DNA of 50,198 nucleotides from Ramlibacter sp. (lineage in GTDB: Bacteria > Pseudomonadota > Gammaproteobacteria > Burkholderiales > Burkholderiaceae_C), in contig NZ_JAQGLS010000055.1 in the NCBI RefSeq assembly GCF_028292805.1, positions 1 through 50,198 of the forward strand, given 5' to 3'. This document shows positions 13,382 to 24,533 of the stretch, piece by piece; within the stretch, counting starts at the first letter, position 1, and each line of letters opens with the position of its first letter. Below the pieces are notes generated by a model that worked only from the letters and a program-made list of their open reading frames with translations, was not told the origin of the DNA and did no database searches. Made by a program: the position numbers and the translations under genes.

Positions 13382-16006
13382 TCAGGAACTGATTGCCTGC
13401 AGCAGCTCGGTTTCGATCTCGATCTGTTGCCGGCTGTGCTGCAGTTCCGGCCCGTCGATCAGGAAGGTGTCTTCCACCCGTTCGCCCAGCGTGCTGACCT
13501 TGGCCAGCTGCAGGTTCAGGTTGTGCTGCGCCAGCACCCGCGCCACCGAATAGAGCAGCCCCACCCGGTCGCTGGCCGAGATCGACAACAGCCAGCGCTG
13601 CGCCTTCTCGTCGGGCCGCAGCTCCACCCGCGGGGGCACCGGGAAGCTGCGCACCCGGCGTGACACGCGGCCGCGACTGGGCGCCGGCAACGGCCCGGCG
13701 GCGGTGATGGTAGCGCACAGGTCGCTCTCCACCATGCTGCACAGCTCGCGGTAGTGCTCCGGCAGCATCGCCGTCACCACCTGGAAGGTGTCCAGCGCCC
13801 AGCCGTTGCTGGCCGTGTGGATCTTGGCGTCCAGGATGCTGAAGCCGGCCTGGTCGAAGTAGCCGCAGATGCGGGCGAACAGGTCGGTCTGGTCCGGCGT
13901 GTACGCCAGCACCTGCAGGCCTTCGCCCACCGGGGACATGCGCGCGCGCACGATCACCTTGGCACTGCCCACGTGGCGTGACAGGTGGCGCGTGTGCCAG
14001 GCGATGTCGCCGGCCTCGTGGCGCATGAAGTAGCCGACGTCGAGCGTGTCCCACAGCTTCTTGTGCCCCTCGAACGGCTCGGCCAGCAGCTGCAGCTGCA
14101 CCAGCGCCTCGCGCTTGCGCGCCTCGATCTCGGCCGCCGGGTCAGGCGCGCGGCCGCCCAGGCGGCGCAGCGTGTAACGGTACAGGTCCTCCAGCAGCTT
14201 GGCCTTCCAGGCGTTCCACACCTTGGGGCTGGTGCCGCGGATGTCGGCCACCGTCAGCAAGTACAGCGCGGTGAGATAGCGTTCGTTGCCGACCCGGGCA
14301 GCGAAGGCCTCGATGACGGCCGGGTCGCCCAGGTCCTGCTTCTGTGCCACCTGGCTCATCGCCAGGTGCTCCCTGACCAGGAACTCGACCAGCGCGCAGT
14401 CCTCCGGGTCGATCCGGTGCTGGCGGCAAAAGCGTCGCACCTCGCGCGCGCCCAGCTCGCTGTGGTCGCCGCCTCGGCCCTTGGCGATGTCGTGGAACAG
14501 CGCCGCGATGTAGAAGATGTGCGGCTTGTCCCAGCCGGCGGCCAGCTGGCTGCAGAACGGGTACTCGTGGGCGTGCTCGGCCAGGAAAAAGCGGCGCACG
14601 TTGCGCAGCACCATCAGGATGTGCTGGTCCACCGTGTAGACGTGGAACAGGTCGTGCTGCATCTGGCCGACGATGCGGCGGAACACCCACAGGTAGCGCC
14701 CCAGGACCGAGGTCTGGTTCATCAGCCGCATGGCATGGGTGATGCCCTTGGGCTGCATCAGCATGGCGCGGAAGGTGGCGTGGTTGACCGGGTCGTTGCG
14801 AAAGCTTGCGTCCATCACCTTGCGCGCGTTGTAGAGCGCGCGCAGCGTGCGGGCCGACAGGCCCTTCACGCCCGGCGTGGTCTGGTACAGCAGGAAGGTC
14901 TCGAGGATGGCTTGCGGCTGCCGCAGGTACAGGTCGTCGCTCGCCACCTCGATGTTGCCGGCCTTCTCGAAGAAACGCCCGTTGATGGGATGCGGCTCCT
15001 GCGCCGCCGGGTTCAGCCGCTCCTCGATGTTCAGCAGCAGGATCTGGTTGAGCTGGGCGACGGCCTTGGCCGCCCAGTAGTAGCGCTTCATCAGCCGCTC
15101 GCTGGCCCGCTGCAGCACCCGGCCGTCCAGGCGCATGGTGGCCCTGTAGCCGAAGGTCTCGGCCACTGCGGTCTGCAGGTCGAACACCAGCCGGTCTTCG
15201 CGCCGCTGCGCCACCATGTGCAAGCGGGCCCGGATCAGTCCCAGCAGCGCTTCGTTGCGCTTGATCTGGCGCGCCTCGAAGGCCGTGGCCAGGCCGCGCC
15301 GCGCCAGCTCGTCCCAGGTCTTGCCGAAGCCGGCGGCGTTGGCCACCCACAGGATCACCTGCAGGTCGCGCAGCCCGCCCGGCGACTCCTTGCAGTTCGG
15401 CTCCAGCGAGTAAGGCGTGTTCTCGAACTTGTTGTGCCGCTGGCGCATCTCCAGCGTCTTGGCGACGAAGAAGGCGCGGGCGTCGACGGTGGCGCGAAAG
15501 CGCTCCTGAAAGCCGGCGAACAGCTTGCGCGAACCGGTCAGCAGGCGCGCCTCGAGCAGGCTGGTCTGCACCGTGACGTCGCCGGCGGCCTGCGCCACGC
15601 ATTCCTCCACCGTGCGCACGCTGGAGCCGATTTCCAGCCCGCAGTCCCAGCAGCTGCCGATGAAGGCTTCCACCCGGCGCTTGAGGTCGGGATCGTGGCC
15701 CACCGCAATGCCGTCGGGAACCAGCACCAGCACGTCGACGTCGGAATAGGGAAACAGCTCGCCGCGGCCGAACCCGCCCACTGCCACCAGCGCCACCCCG
15801 GCCGGCATGCCGGCGCCTTGCCACAGGGCTATCAGGGCGTCGTCGGCGACCGCGGCAAAGGCCTGCAGCAGAGGCCGGATGCCGCGGGTGGTGCCGGCTT
15901 CCGAGCGCAACGCGCCCAGCAGCGCCGCCTTGCGCACGCGAAACGCCCCCCGCACCGCCTGGACTTCGGCGGCGGGTGCGGCCGGAAGCGCGGCGGCCGG
16001 GTTCAT
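13382..16006 (-). CDS. glnD: [Protein-PII] uridylyltransferase / uridylyl-removing enzyme
   Basis: 874 aa; [19 protein letters not shown] nucleotidyltransferase motif, HD domain ([18 protein letters not shown]), two C-terminal ACT domains. Confidence 0.97.
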   Translation of the reverse strand: MNPAAALPAAPAAEVQAVRGAFRVRKAALLGALRSEAGTTRGIRPLLQAFAAVADDALIALWQGAGMPAGVALVAVGGFGRGELFPYSDVDVLVLVPDGIAVGHDPDLKRRVEAFIGSCWDCGLEIGSSVRTVEECVAQAAGDVTVQTSLLEARLLTGSRKLFAGFQERFRATVDARAFFVAKTLEMRQRHNKFENTPYSLEPNCKESPGGLRDLQVILWVANAAGFGKTWDELARRGLATAFEARQIKRNEALLGLIRARLHMVAQRREDRLVFDLQTAVAETFGYRATMRLDGRVLQRASERLMKRYYWAAKAVAQLNQILLLNIEERLNPAAQEPHPINGRFFEKAGNIEVASDDLYLRQPQAILETFLLYQTTPGVKGLSARTLRALYNARKVMDASFRNDPVNHATFRAMLMQPKGITHAMRLMNQTSVLGRYLWVFRRIVGQMQHDLFHVYTVDQHILMVLRNVRRFFLAEHAHEYPFCSQLAAGWDKPHIFYIAALFHDIAKGRGGDHSELGAREVRRFCRQHRIDPEDCALVEFLVREHLAMSQVAQKQDLGDPAVIEAFAARVGNERYLTALYLLTVADIRGTSPKVWNAWKAKLLEDLYRYTLRRLGGRAPDPAAEIEARKREALVQLQLLAEPFEGHKKLWDTLDVGYFMRHEAGDIAWHTRHLSRHVGSAKVIVRARMSPVGEGLQVLAYTPDQTDLFARICGYFDQAGFSILDAKIHTASNGWALDTFQVVTAMLPEHYRELCSMVESDLCATITAAGPLPAPSRGRVSRRVRSFPVPPRVELRPDEKAQRWLLSISASDRVGLLYSVARVLAQHNLNLQLAKVSTLGERVEDTFLIDGPELQHSRQQIEIETELLQAISS

Positions 16007-16013
16007 CCGGCCT

Positions 16014-16817
16014 TCACCCCTTCACGAACGCTGGCGGCGCCGGGCTTCCCGCCGACAGCGTCAGCACTTCGTAGCCGGTGTCGGTCACCAGCACGGTGTG
16101 CTCCCACTGGGCCGACAGCGAATGGTCCTTGTTGACGATGGTCCTGCCGTCGTTGCCGAACTCCTTCACGTCGCGCCGGCCGGCATTGATCATGGGCTCG
16201 ATGGTGAACGTCATGCCCGGCTTGAGCTCCTCCAGCGTGCCGGGCTTGCCGTAGTGCAGCACCTGCGGCTCTTCGTGGAAGTTCTTGCCGATGCCGTGGC
16301 CGCAGAACTCGCGCACCACCGAGAAGCTGTGACTTTCGGCGAACTTCTGGATCGCCCAGCCGACGTCGCCCAGCCGCACCCCCGGCTTGACCTGCACGAT
16401 GCCATGCCACATGGCGTCATAGGTGACGCTCACCAGGCGCCTGGCGGCGATGGAGGCGTCGCCGATGATGAACATCCGGCTGGTGTCGCCGTACCAGCCG
16501 TCCTTGATGACGGTGACGTCGACGTTGCAGATGTCGCCCTTCTTGAGCGGCTTGTCGTTGGGGATGCCGTGGCAGACCACGTGGTTGACCGAGGTGCAAA
16601 GCGACGCCGGGTAGGGCGGGTAGCCGGACGGCTGGTAGCCCAGCGTGGCCGAAATCGAGCCCTGCTTTTTCATGTGCTCGGACGCCAGCCGGTCGATCTC
16701 CCGGGTGGTGATGCCCGGCTTGATGTGCTCGGTGAGGTGGTCCAGGACCTCGGCGGCCATCCGGCACGCGGTCCGCATCCCCTGGATGCCTTGTTCGTCT
16801 TTGTACGTGATACCCAT
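16014..16817 (-). CDS. map: Type I methionine aminopeptidase
   Basis: 267 aa; [51 protein letters not shown]. Confidence 0.97.
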   Translation of the reverse strand: MGITYKDEQGIQGMRTACRMAAEVLDHLTEHIKPGITTREIDRLASEHMKKQGSISATLGYQPSGYPPYPASLCTSVNHVVCHGIPNDKPLKKGDICNVDVTVIKDGWYGDTSRMFIIGDASIAARRLVSVTYDAMWHGIVQVKPGVRLGDVGWAIQKFAESHSFSVVREFCGHGIGKNFHEEPQVLHYGKPGTLEELKPGMTFTIEPMINAGRRDVKEFGNDGRTIVNKDHSLSAQWEHTVLVTDTGYEVLTLSAGSPAPPAFVKG

Positions 16818-16924
16818 GCTGTGGATTATCCCAGAGGGTGGAAACCCGCGCAGTTAGAATTGCCGGGGTGCCGAGTCCCAGTCAGCGACCGGCAAGCCAC
16901 TCCTCCAAGACCAGGTTTCCAACA

Positions 16925-19900
16925 GTGTCCCTGCACATCACCGAGTTCGAGGGCGGCCAAGCCCTCAGCGACTTCCGGATCCAGCAACTCCTGCCGCGCC
17001 TGCAAGCGGCGCACCCGAAAATCGCCGGCATCCAGGCGCGCTACGTGCACCTGGTGGCCACCGACCACGCGCCCGCCGCCAGGGAGCGCGAGCAGCTCGC
17101 GGCCTTGCTGACCTACGGCGAGCCGTACGCCGGCGGCGCCGACGGCACGCTGCTGGTCGTCACGCCGCGGCTGGGCACGGTTTCGCCCTGGGCCTCCAAG
17201 GCCACCGACATCGCCCACAACTGCGGGCTGGCGCTGCGCCGCATCGAACGGGTGGTGGAATACCGGCTCGCGACGCAGTCCGGCTGGCTGGGCAAGGCGA
17301 CGCTGGAGCAGGAGCAGCTGTGGGCGGCCGCGGCGCTGCTGCACGACCGCATGACCGAAAGCATCGTGCCGCATCGCTGCGATGCGGCCCGCCTGTTCAC
17401 CGAGCTGCAGGCCCCGCCCATGGAGCACGTGGACGTGCTGGCTGGCGGCCGCGCGGCGCTGGAGGAAGCCAACCGCCGCTTCGGCTTGGCGCTGGCCGAC
17501 GACGAGATCGACTACCTGGTGCAGGCGTTCCAGGGGCTGCGGCGCAATCCGACCGACGTCGAACTGATGATGTTCGCCCAGGCCAACAGCGAGCACTGCC
17601 GCCACAAGATCTTCAACGCCACTTTCGCCATCGACGGCGTGGCGCAGGACAAGAGCCTGTTCGGCATGATCCGCAACACGCACCAGCTGCACCCGGAACA
17701 CACCATCGTCGCCTATGCCGACAACGCGGCGGTGATGCAAGGCCATGCGGTGGAGCGCTTCGTGCCGGCCGCAGGCGGCCACTACACCAAGACCGCAGCC
17801 ACCCACCATGTGCTGATGAAGGTGGAGACGCACAACCACCCGACGGCGATCTCGCCGTTCCCGGGCGCCTCCACCGGCGCCGGCGGCGAGATCCGCGACG
17901 AAGGTGCCACCGGCCGCGGCGCCCGGCCCAAGGCTGGCCTCACCGGCTTCACTGTCTCCAGGCTGTGGGACGGCCAGTTCGGCAAGCCCGACCACATCGC
18001 CAGCCCGCTGCAGATCATGACGGAAGGGCCGCTGGGCGGCGCCGCCTTCAACAACGAATTCGGCCGGCCCAACCTGCTGGGCTATTTCCGCGAGTACGAG
18101 CAGCAAGTGGCCGGTGTGGCCCGCGGCTACCACAAGCCCATCATGATCGCCGGCGGCCTGGGCTTCATCGACGCCGGCCTGACCCACAAGATCCCGTTCC
18201 CGCCCGGCAGCCTGCTGGTGCAGCTGGGCGGCCCGGGCATGCGCATCGGCATGGGCGGCAGCGCGGCGTCGTCGATGGCGACCGGCACCAACACGGCCGA
18301 ACTCGATTTCGATTCGGTGCAGCGCGGCAACCCGGAGATCGAGCGGCGCGCCCAGGAAGTCATCAACCGCTGCTGGGAGCTGGGCGAGCGCAACCCGGTG
18401 CTGGCGATCCACGACGTCGGCGCCGGTGGCCTGTCGAACGCCTTTCCCGAGCTGACCAACGACGCTGGCCGCGGCGCCCGCTTCGACTTGCGCCAGGTGC
18501 CGCTGGAAGAGTCGGGCCTGTCGCCGCGCGAGATCTGGAGCAACGAAAGCCAGGAACGCTACGTGATGGCGATCGCCCCCGAGTCGCTGGAGCAGTTCCG
18601 CGGCTTTTGCGAGCGCGAGCGCTGCCCGTTCGCGGTGGTGGGCGTGGCGACCGAGGAAAGGCAGCTGGTGGTCGAGGGCCCGCCGGACGACGACGCAGTG
18701 GACATGCCCATGGACGTGCTGCTGGGCAAGCCGCCCAAGATGCACCGCGACGTGCAGCGCGTGCAGCGCGAGGTGCCCGAGCTGGACCTGACCGAGGTCA
18801 AGCTGCAGGACGCCGTGATCCGCGTCCTGAGCCACCCCACCGTGGCTTCCAAGCGCTTCCTCATCACCATCGGCGACCGCACCGTCGGGGGCATGACCCA
18901 TCGTGACCAGATGGTCGGCCCCTGGCAGGTGCCGGTGGCGGACTGCGCAGTCACGCTGGCTGACTACCAGGGCTTCGCCGGCGAGGCCATGAGCATGGGC
19001 GAGCGCACGCCGCTGGCCTCGGTGAACGCGCCGGCATCGGGCCGCATGGCTGTGGCCGAGGCCATCACCAACCTGCTGGCGGCGCCCATCGAGCTGCCGC
19101 GGGTGAAGCTGTCGGCCAACTGGATGGCCGCCTGCGGCGAACCGGGCGAAGACGCCGACCTGTACGACACGGTGCGCGCCGTCGGCATGGAGCTGTGCCC
19201 GCAACTGGGCGTCTCCATCCCCGTGGGCAAGGACAGCCTGTCGATGCGCACGCAATGGACCGACGCCGGCGCGGTCAAGAAGGTGACCTCGCCAGTCAGC
19301 CTGGTGGTGACAGCTTTCGCCAGCGTGGCGGACGTGCGCGGCACGCTGACGCCGCAGCTGGAGGCGAGCGAAGACACGACGCTGGTGCTGGTCGACCTGG
19401 GGCGCGGGCGCAACCGCATGGGCGGCAGCATCCTGGCGCAGGTGCTGGACCAGCCCGGCGGCGCGGTGCCCGACCTGGACGAGGCGCAAGACCTGGTGAA
19501 CCTGGTCGATGCCGTCAATGCGCTGCGCGCGCAAGGCCGCATCCTGGCCTACCACGACCGCAGCGACGGCGGCCTGCTGGCGGCCGCTTGCGAGATGGCG
19601 TTCGCCGGCCACGTGGGCATCGCGCTGAACGTGGACCTGCTGGTGACCGAGGGCGACGGCATCAGCGACAGCCGCGCCGAATACGGCGACGCCAAGAACT
19701 GGGCCACGCAGGTGAGCGCCCGGCGCGAGGAGCTGACGCTCAAGGCCTTGTTCAGCGAGGAACTGGGCGTGCTGCTACAGGTGCGCACCGCCGAGCGCAA
19801 CGACGTGATGCAGGTGCTGCGCGCGCACGGCCTGTCGAAGTTCAGTCACTTCGTCGGCAAGACCCGGCCGGCGGCCTCCACCATCGAGATGGGCAAGGGC

Positions 19901-20953
19901 GAAGTGCAGGTCTGGCGCGACGCCAGGTCAGTCTTCAGCGGCAAGCTGGCGGACCTGCAGCAGGTCTGGGACAGCGTCAGCTGGAAGATCTGCCAGCAGC
20001 GCGACAACCCGGTGTGCGCCGACAGCGAGCATGCGGCGGTGGGGGATCCGACGGATCCGGGGCTGCATGTTTTCCTGCCGGGGCTGCCCCCAACCCAAGC
20101 CTCCCCCGAAAGGGGAGGGAGCAACGCGGGACTCCCGCACCCGCTGCGCGAGGGCGGGGATGGAGGCGGCGGGCCAGCGCTCCTGACCTCCCGCCCCAAG
20201 GTCGCCATCCTCCGCGAGCAAGGCGTCAACTCCCACGTGGAGATGGCCTATGCCTTCACCGAGGCCGGCTTCGACGCCGTCGACGTCCACATGACCGACC
20301 TGCAGGCCGGCCGGCACGACCTGGCGGCCTTCCAGGGCGTGGTCGCCTGCGGCGGCTTCAGCTACGGCGACACGCTGGGCGCGGGCATCGGCTGGGCCCG
20401 CAGCATCACCTTCAACCCGGCGCTGTCGCAGCAGTTCCAGTCCTTCTTCGGCCGCGGCGACACGTTCGGGCTGGGCGTGTGCAACGGCTGCCAGATGTTC
20501 GCCGAGCTGGCCGACATCATCCCCGGGGCGCAGGCCTGGCCGCGCTTTACCACCAACCGCAGCGAGCGCTTCGAGGCGCGGCTGGCGATGGTGGAAGTGC
20601 TGGAGTCGCCCAGCCTGTTCCTGGCTGGCATGGCGGGCAGCCGGCTGCCGATTGCGGTGGCGCATGGCGAGGGCTACCCGGACTTCAGCCAGCGCGGCGA
20701 CGAGGCGCAGGTGCTGCGCGCCATGCGCTTCGTGGACAACCATGGCCAGCCGACCGAGCGCTACCCGTTCAACCCGAACGGCGGCGCCGGCGGCCTGACG
20801 GCGGTGACCACGGCGGACGGCCGCTTCACCGCGCTGATGCCGCACCCGGAGCGCGTGTTCCGCAACATCCAGATGTCGTGGACCTCGGCCGATCCGTCGG
20901 GCTTCAGCCCCTGGATGCAGATCTGGCGCAACGCGCGCAAGTGGGTCGCATGA
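16925..20953 (+). CDS. purL: Phosphoribosylformylglycinamidine synthase (large fused PurL)
   Basis: 1342 aa from GTG ([23 protein letters not shown]); [25 protein letters not shown], glutamine amidotransferase domain ([18 protein letters not shown]...GVCNGCQM). Confidence 0.97.
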   Translation: MSLHITEFEGGQALSDFRIQQLLPRLQAAHPKIAGIQARYVHLVATDHAPAAREREQLAALLTYGEPYAGGADGTLLVVTPRLGTVSPWASKATDIAHNCGLALRRIERVVEYRLATQSGWLGKATLEQEQLWAAAALLHDRMTESIVPHRCDAARLFTELQAPPMEHVDVLAGGRAALEEANRRFGLALADDEIDYLVQAFQGLRRNPTDVELMMFAQANSEHCRHKIFNATFAIDGVAQDKSLFGMIRNTHQLHPEHTIVAYADNAAVMQGHAVERFVPAAGGHYTKTAATHHVLMKVETHNHPTAISPFPGASTGAGGEIRDEGATGRGARPKAGLTGFTVSRLWDGQFGKPDHIASPLQIMTEGPLGGAAFNNEFGRPNLLGYFREYEQQVAGVARGYHKPIMIAGGLGFIDAGLTHKIPFPPGSLLVQLGGPGMRIGMGGSAASSMATGTNTAELDFDSVQRGNPEIERRAQEVINRCWELGERNPVLAIHDVGAGGLSNAFPELTNDAGRGARFDLRQVPLEESGLSPREIWSNESQERYVMAIAPESLEQFRGFCERERCPFAVVGVATEERQLVVEGPPDDDAVDMPMDVLLGKPPKMHRDVQRVQREVPELDLTEVKLQDAVIRVLSHPTVASKRFLITIGDRTVGGMTHRDQMVGPWQVPVADCAVTLADYQGFAGEAMSMGERTPLASVNAPASGRMAVAEAITNLLAAPIELPRVKLSANWMAACGEPGEDADLYDTVRAVGMELCPQLGVSIPVGKDSLSMRTQWTDAGAVKKVTSPVSLVVTAFASVADVRGTLTPQLEASEDTTLVLVDLGRGRNRMGGSILAQVLDQPGGAVPDLDEAQDLVNLVDAVNALRAQGRILAYHDRSDGGLLAAACEMAFAGHVGIALNVDLLVTEGDGISDSRAEYGDAKNWATQVSARREELTLKALFSEELGVLLQVRTAERNDVMQVLRAHGLSKFSHFVGKTRPAASTIEMGKGEVQVWRDARSVFSGKLADLQQVWDSVSWKICQQRDNPVCADSEHAAVGDPTDPGLHVFLPGLPPTQASPERGGSNAGLPHPLREGGDGGGGPALLTSRPKVAILREQGVNSHVEMAYAFTEAGFDAVDVHMTDLQAGRHDLAAFQGVVACGGFSYGDTLGAGIGWARSITFNPALSQQFQSFFGRGDTFGLGVCNGCQMFAELADIIPGAQAWPRFTTNRSERFEARLAMVEVLESPSLFLAGMAGSRLPIAVAHGEGYPDFSQRGDEAQVLRAMRFVDNHGQPTERYPFNPNGGAGGLTAVTTADGRFTALMPHPERVFRNIQMSWTSADPSGFSPWMQIWRNARKWVA
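20041..20195. repeat. Palindrome-rich in-frame insertion within the purL inter-domain linker
   Basis: CCTCCCC-CGAAA-GGGGAGG (20100..20118) and GCGGG-ACT-CCCGC (20126..20138) inverted repeats inside the PurL ORF; encodes low-complexity [34 protein letters not shown]. Confidence 0.6.
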
Positions 20954-21363
20954 TGGCCGAGCAACGCGAACCCGATGCCCAGGGCGCCCCGGTACGGCGC
21001 TTTCGCGACCCGGGCTACCGGCCGTTGGCCGCCAACCTGGCTGGCGTGCGCGCCGGCATCGACCGCATCGACGACCAGATCGTGCGCCTGCTGGCCGAGC
21101 GCGCGATGCTGGTCAAGGACGCCGCCAGATTCAAGCGCGACGCCTTCCAGGTCAGCGCGCCGGCGCGCCAGGCCCAGGTGTTCGAGCACGTGCGCGAACT
21201 GGCGCGGCGCCATGCACCGGACTTCAACGGCGGCTTCGACGGCTTGCCCGGCGTCGTGGAAGCGGCCTACCGGGCGCTGGTCGCCGGGTACATCGGCTGC
21301 GAACAAAGCTACTTCGGCCACACCGAAGAGATCAACCCCGCTTCCAAGGAAGACTCCCAGTGA
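20950..21363 (+). CDS. Chorismate mutase (AroQ-type)
   Basis: 137 aa; [35 protein letters not shown]...[15 protein letters not shown]. Start overlaps the purL stop (ATGA). Confidence 0.9.
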   Translation: MMAEQREPDAQGAPVRRFRDPGYRPLAANLAGVRAGIDRIDDQIVRLLAERAMLVKDAARFKRDAFQVSAPARQAQVFEHVRELARRHAPDFNGGFDGLPGVVEAAYRALVAGYIGCEQSYFGHTEEINPASKEDSQ

Positions 21364-22346
21364 CCCAAAGACGCGCACTCCTCAAAACCCTGGCCGCCAC
21401 CTCGGCTGCCGCCTTGGCCGGCCCTTGGACGGCCACTCGCGCCCAGGCCGACTATCCGGCCAGGCCGATCCGCATGCTGGTGCCGTTCGGCCCCGGCTCG
21501 ACCCCTGACGTGTTCGCCCGCCTGGTCAGCGAGCACGCCAGCAAGACGCTGGGTCAGCCCATCGTGATGGAGAACCGCGCCGGCGCCGGCGGCAACATCG
21601 CCACCGGCATGATGGCCAAGGCGAATCCGGACGGCTACACCATCGGCGTGTCGATCACGGGGCCGCTGGTGAACAACACCATCATCTATCCCAACCTGGG
21701 CTACGACCCGTTCACCGAACTGCAGCCGATCACCTTTGGCGTGCACCAGGGCAACGTGCTGGCGGTCAGCCCGGCGCTGGGCGTGAACAGCATCCAGGAG
21801 CTGATGGCCCTGCTGCGCAAGAACCCCGGCAAGTACAACTACGCCTCGGTGGGCGTCGGCACGCTGTCGCAGCTGAGCGTGGAGGCGATCAAGGCGCTGA
21901 CCAACAGCTATGTGGTGCAGGTGCCATACGCCTCGTCGCCGGCCGCCGTGTTGAGCGTGCTGCAGGGCGACACCCACATCGTCAGCCTGGCGCCGCTGGC
22001 CGTCATGCCGCAGGTGCAGGCCGGCAAGATGACCATCCTGGCCGTTTCCACGGCCAAGCGGCTGCCGCAGCTGCCCAACGTGCCGACGCTGCGCGAATCG
22101 GGCATCCCGCTGGACGGCAGCGCCTGGATCGGCATCGTGGCGCCGGCCGGCATTTCGGCGCCGGTGCTGGCCAAGCTGAACCAGGCTTTCGTCGGCGCGA
22201 TGCGCGACCCTGCCGTGCTGGCCAGGCTGCGCGCGCAGTACATGGAGCCGGAGCCGGGCACGCCCGAGCAGTTCGCCGCCTACATGCGCGCCGAGCGCGC
22301 CAAGTGGGGCCCGGTGATCAAGCGGGCGGGGATCAAGGCGGAGTAA
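21360..22346 (+). CDS. Tripartite tricarboxylate transporter (Bug family) substrate-binding protein
   Basis: GTG start overlapping the upstream TGA; YPARPIRMLVPFGPGSTPDVFARLVSEHASKTLGQPIVMENRAGAGGNIATGMMAKANPDGYTIG. Confidence 0.95.
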   Translation: MTQRRALLKTLAATSAAALAGPWTATRAQADYPARPIRMLVPFGPGSTPDVFARLVSEHASKTLGQPIVMENRAGAGGNIATGMMAKANPDGYTIGVSITGPLVNNTIIYPNLGYDPFTELQPITFGVHQGNVLAVSPALGVNSIQELMALLRKNPGKYNYASVGVGTLSQLSVEAIKALTNSYVVQVPYASSPAAVLSVLQGDTHIVSLAPLAVMPQVQAGKMTILAVSTAKRLPQLPNVPTLRESGIPLDGSAWIGIVAPAGISAPVLAKLNQAFVGAMRDPAVLARLRAQYMEPEPGTPEQFAAYMRAERAKWGPVIKRAGIKAE

Positions 22347-22355
22347 AAAAAACTC

Positions 22356-22385
22356 GTCGCCCCGGCGCAGGCGGGGGTGACGACA
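22356..22385. repeat. Palindromic repeat family 2 (CGTCGCCCCGGCGCAGGCGGGGGTGACGAC)
   Basis: Inverted repeat just after the Bug gene stop; related to 43578..43604 (GTCATCCCCGCGCAGGCGGGGATCCAG). Confidence 0.65.
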
Positions 22386-22389
22386 GGCT

Positions 22390-22708
22390 CAGGCTTTGGC
22401 CGGCGGGCGCCACCGCCGCGCCTTCGATCCCGTGCCGCTGCAGCGCGTTGCCGGCGAAGCCGCCGGCCTTCATCTCCTCGATGAAGCCGCTCAGCCAGGC
22501 CTGCGCCGCGGTTCGGCCCCTTGGCCACGCCCATGGCCTGGTTGATCACCATGAAGCGCCCCGGCAGCAGCCGCACCCCGCCTGCCCGCTGGGCATCCAT
22601 CTCCAGCTGCTGCCTGACCCCGCGGCGACGTCCAGGTTCTGCGCCAGGAACACGTTCACGACTTCGGGCGAGGTCGGCGCCCGCACCAGCGCCGCCTGCT
22701 TCCATCAG
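22390..22708 (-). pseudogene. 3' remnant of an ABC transporter (amino-acid type) substrate-binding protein
   Basis: Minus-strand pieces across frames: WKQAALVRAPTSPEVVNVFLAQNLDVAAG / RQQLEMDAQRAGGVRLLPGRFMVINQAMGVAKG / AQAWLSGFIEEMKAGGFAGNALQRHGIEGAAV; no 5' half present. Confidence 0.6.
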
Positions 22709-23571
22709 AAGTCGAACTTCTGGCCCGGTTCCAGCAGTAGCATGCGCGGCCCGGTGTTGCCCAGCGCGGCATCGAACTGGGCCGGCGTGCCGGCCAGCTG
22801 CGGCGTGGTGCCGAAGTGGATGGGAATCGCGAACCTGGGCTTGATCAGGTCGCGCACGGCCATCGCGGCGTCGGCCGGGTTCATCACGAAGTGGCCGCCG
22901 ATCGGAATCAGCACCACGTCCGGCTTGTACATCTCGCCGATCATGCGCATGTCGCCGAACACGGCGGTATCGCCCATGTGCCAGATCTTGAAGCCGTTTT
23001 CCATCTCGACGATGAAGCTCACCGGCTCGCCGCCGACGTGCACTTCTTCCTTGCCGGTGGCCGGATTCTTGTAGGCCAGCTCGGAGGAGTGCTCGGCGCG
23101 CACGGCCGTGATCCTGGGACCGGCGGGGCCGAACGGCGCGATGGTGCCGCCCTTGCCAAAATGCGGCGCCAGTTCCGCCGGCAGGATGCCGAGCGTGGAC
23201 ACCGTCTGGCTCATGCCGGCCGGGCCGTACATCGGCGCCCTGTGCATCCGCGCCAGCGCCGGGGCATCGGCGAAATGGTCGAAGTGGCCGTGCGTGACCA
23301 GGATCAGGTCGATCTTGCCCAGCGCCGGCAGCTGCTTGAAGGAGGCGGGCGTCTTCGGGTTGGACGTCAGCCAGGGGTCGATCATGATCACCTTGCCGCC
23401 CGGCGTGGTGATGCGCACGCTGGCCTGGCCCAGCCACAGCACCTCGGTCTTGCCGGCGGCCAGCTGGCCCGGCGGCAAGGCCTGCGGCGTGGTCGAGGAC
23501 TGCATCGTGGTGGGCCCGGCACAGCCGGCAAGCGCCAAGGCGGCGGTGAGTAGCAGCGAAAATAGCTTCAT
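22705..23571 (-). CDS. MBL-fold metal-dependent hydrolase, lipoprotein (UlaG/YtnP-like)
   Basis: 288 aa; lipobox LALAGC, VTHGHFDHFADAP, HMGDTAVFGDM, PIGGHFVMNP, FAIPIHFGT. Confidence 0.92.
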   Translation of the reverse strand: MKLFSLLLTAALALAGCAGPTTMQSSTTPQALPPGQLAAGKTEVLWLGQASVRITTPGGKVIMIDPWLTSNPKTPASFKQLPALGKIDLILVTHGHFDHFADAPALARMHRAPMYGPAGMSQTVSTLGILPAELAPHFGKGGTIAPFGPAGPRITAVRAEHSSELAYKNPATGKEEVHVGGEPVSFIVEMENGFKIWHMGDTAVFGDMRMIGEMYKPDVVLIPIGGHFVMNPADAAMAVRDLIKPRFAIPIHFGTTPQLAGTPAQFDAALGNTGPRMLLLEPGQKFDF

Positions 23572-23670
23572 TGCATCGATCCTTCTGGTTGGCATCCAGC
23601 CCCGGGGCGGGGGCCGGCACTGCGCGATTGGAACGGCGCGCGCCGGCGCCGTCAACGGGGCAAGCCCGCC

Positions 23671-24429
23671 GTGGCACCTACACTGGCGGCCGTGCCAACC
23701 GCCATCGCCAGCCGCCGCTTCGACCGCATCGACGCCTTGCGCGGCGCCGCCATCGTCTGGATGACGGCTTTTCACTTCTGCTTCGACCTCGACCATTTCG
23801 GCTGGATCGGCGAAGACTTCCAGCGCGACCCGTTCTGGACCTGGCAGCGCACGGCGATCGTCAGCCTGTTCCTGTTCTGCGCCGGGCTGGGCCAGGCGGT
23901 GGCGGTGGCGCAAGGCCAGAGCTGGCGTCGGTTCTGGCGCCGCTGGGCCCAGGTGGCGGGTTGCGCCCTGCTGGTGACGGCCGGCTCGTGGTTCATGTTC
24001 CCGCGCAGCTTCATCTTCTTTGGCGTGCTGCACGGGATCGCCGTGATGCTGGTGGTGGTGCGCCTGACGGCCGGCGGCGGCCGCTGGCTGTGGCCGGCCG
24101 GCGCTCTGGCCATCGCCGCGCCGTTCATTGCCCGCGCCGCGCACGCGGCCTGGCCGGCACTGGAGTTCCTGAACCAGGGCGGCTACAACTGGCTGGGACT
24201 GGTTTCGCGCCGCCCCCTGACCGAAGACTACGTCCCGCTGCTGCCGTGGCTGGGCGTGGTGTGGTGGGGGCTGGCGTGCGGGCAGTGGCTGCTGCTGCGG
24301 CGTCCCGACTTGGTCGGCGGTCCGATCGCGACGGCGGCCGGACCGCTGGCCTGGCTCGGCCGCTGGAGCCTGGGCTGGTACATGCTGCACCAGCCCTTGC
24401 TCATCGGCGCAATGCTATTGGCCCGATAG
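23671..24429 (+). CDS. DUF1624 / heparan-alpha-glucosaminide N-acetyltransferase-like membrane protein
   Basis: 252 aa multi-TM; RRFDRIDALRGAAIVWMTAFHFCFDLDHFGWI...WSLGWYMLHQPLLIG. Confidence 0.9.
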   Translation: MAPTLAAVPTAIASRRFDRIDALRGAAIVWMTAFHFCFDLDHFGWIGEDFQRDPFWTWQRTAIVSLFLFCAGLGQAVAVAQGQSWRRFWRRWAQVAGCALLVTAGSWFMFPRSFIFFGVLHGIAVMLVVVRLTAGGGRWLWPAGALAIAAPFIARAAHAAWPALEFLNQGGYNWLGLVSRRPLTEDYVPLLPWLGVVWWGLACGQWLLLRRPDLVGGPIATAAGPLAWLGRWSLGWYMLHQPLLIGAMLLAR

Positions 24430-24533
24430 CGCCGATAAATCCCGCTGTCGGCATCGGCCTACAAGCTCGGCTGGAAGCGACCCTCTACTGTGACGCACGG
24501 CAATCCGCCGTCCAACGTCGCCACATTCCAGCC

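Noticed and set aside
13985-16135. 716-aa plus-strand ORF opposite glnD
   Set aside because: Low-complexity shadow ORF; glnD on the minus strand is unambiguous.
16826-19612. 928-aa minus-strand ORF opposite purL
   Set aside because: Shadow ORF without recognisable motifs; purL is conserved on the plus strand.
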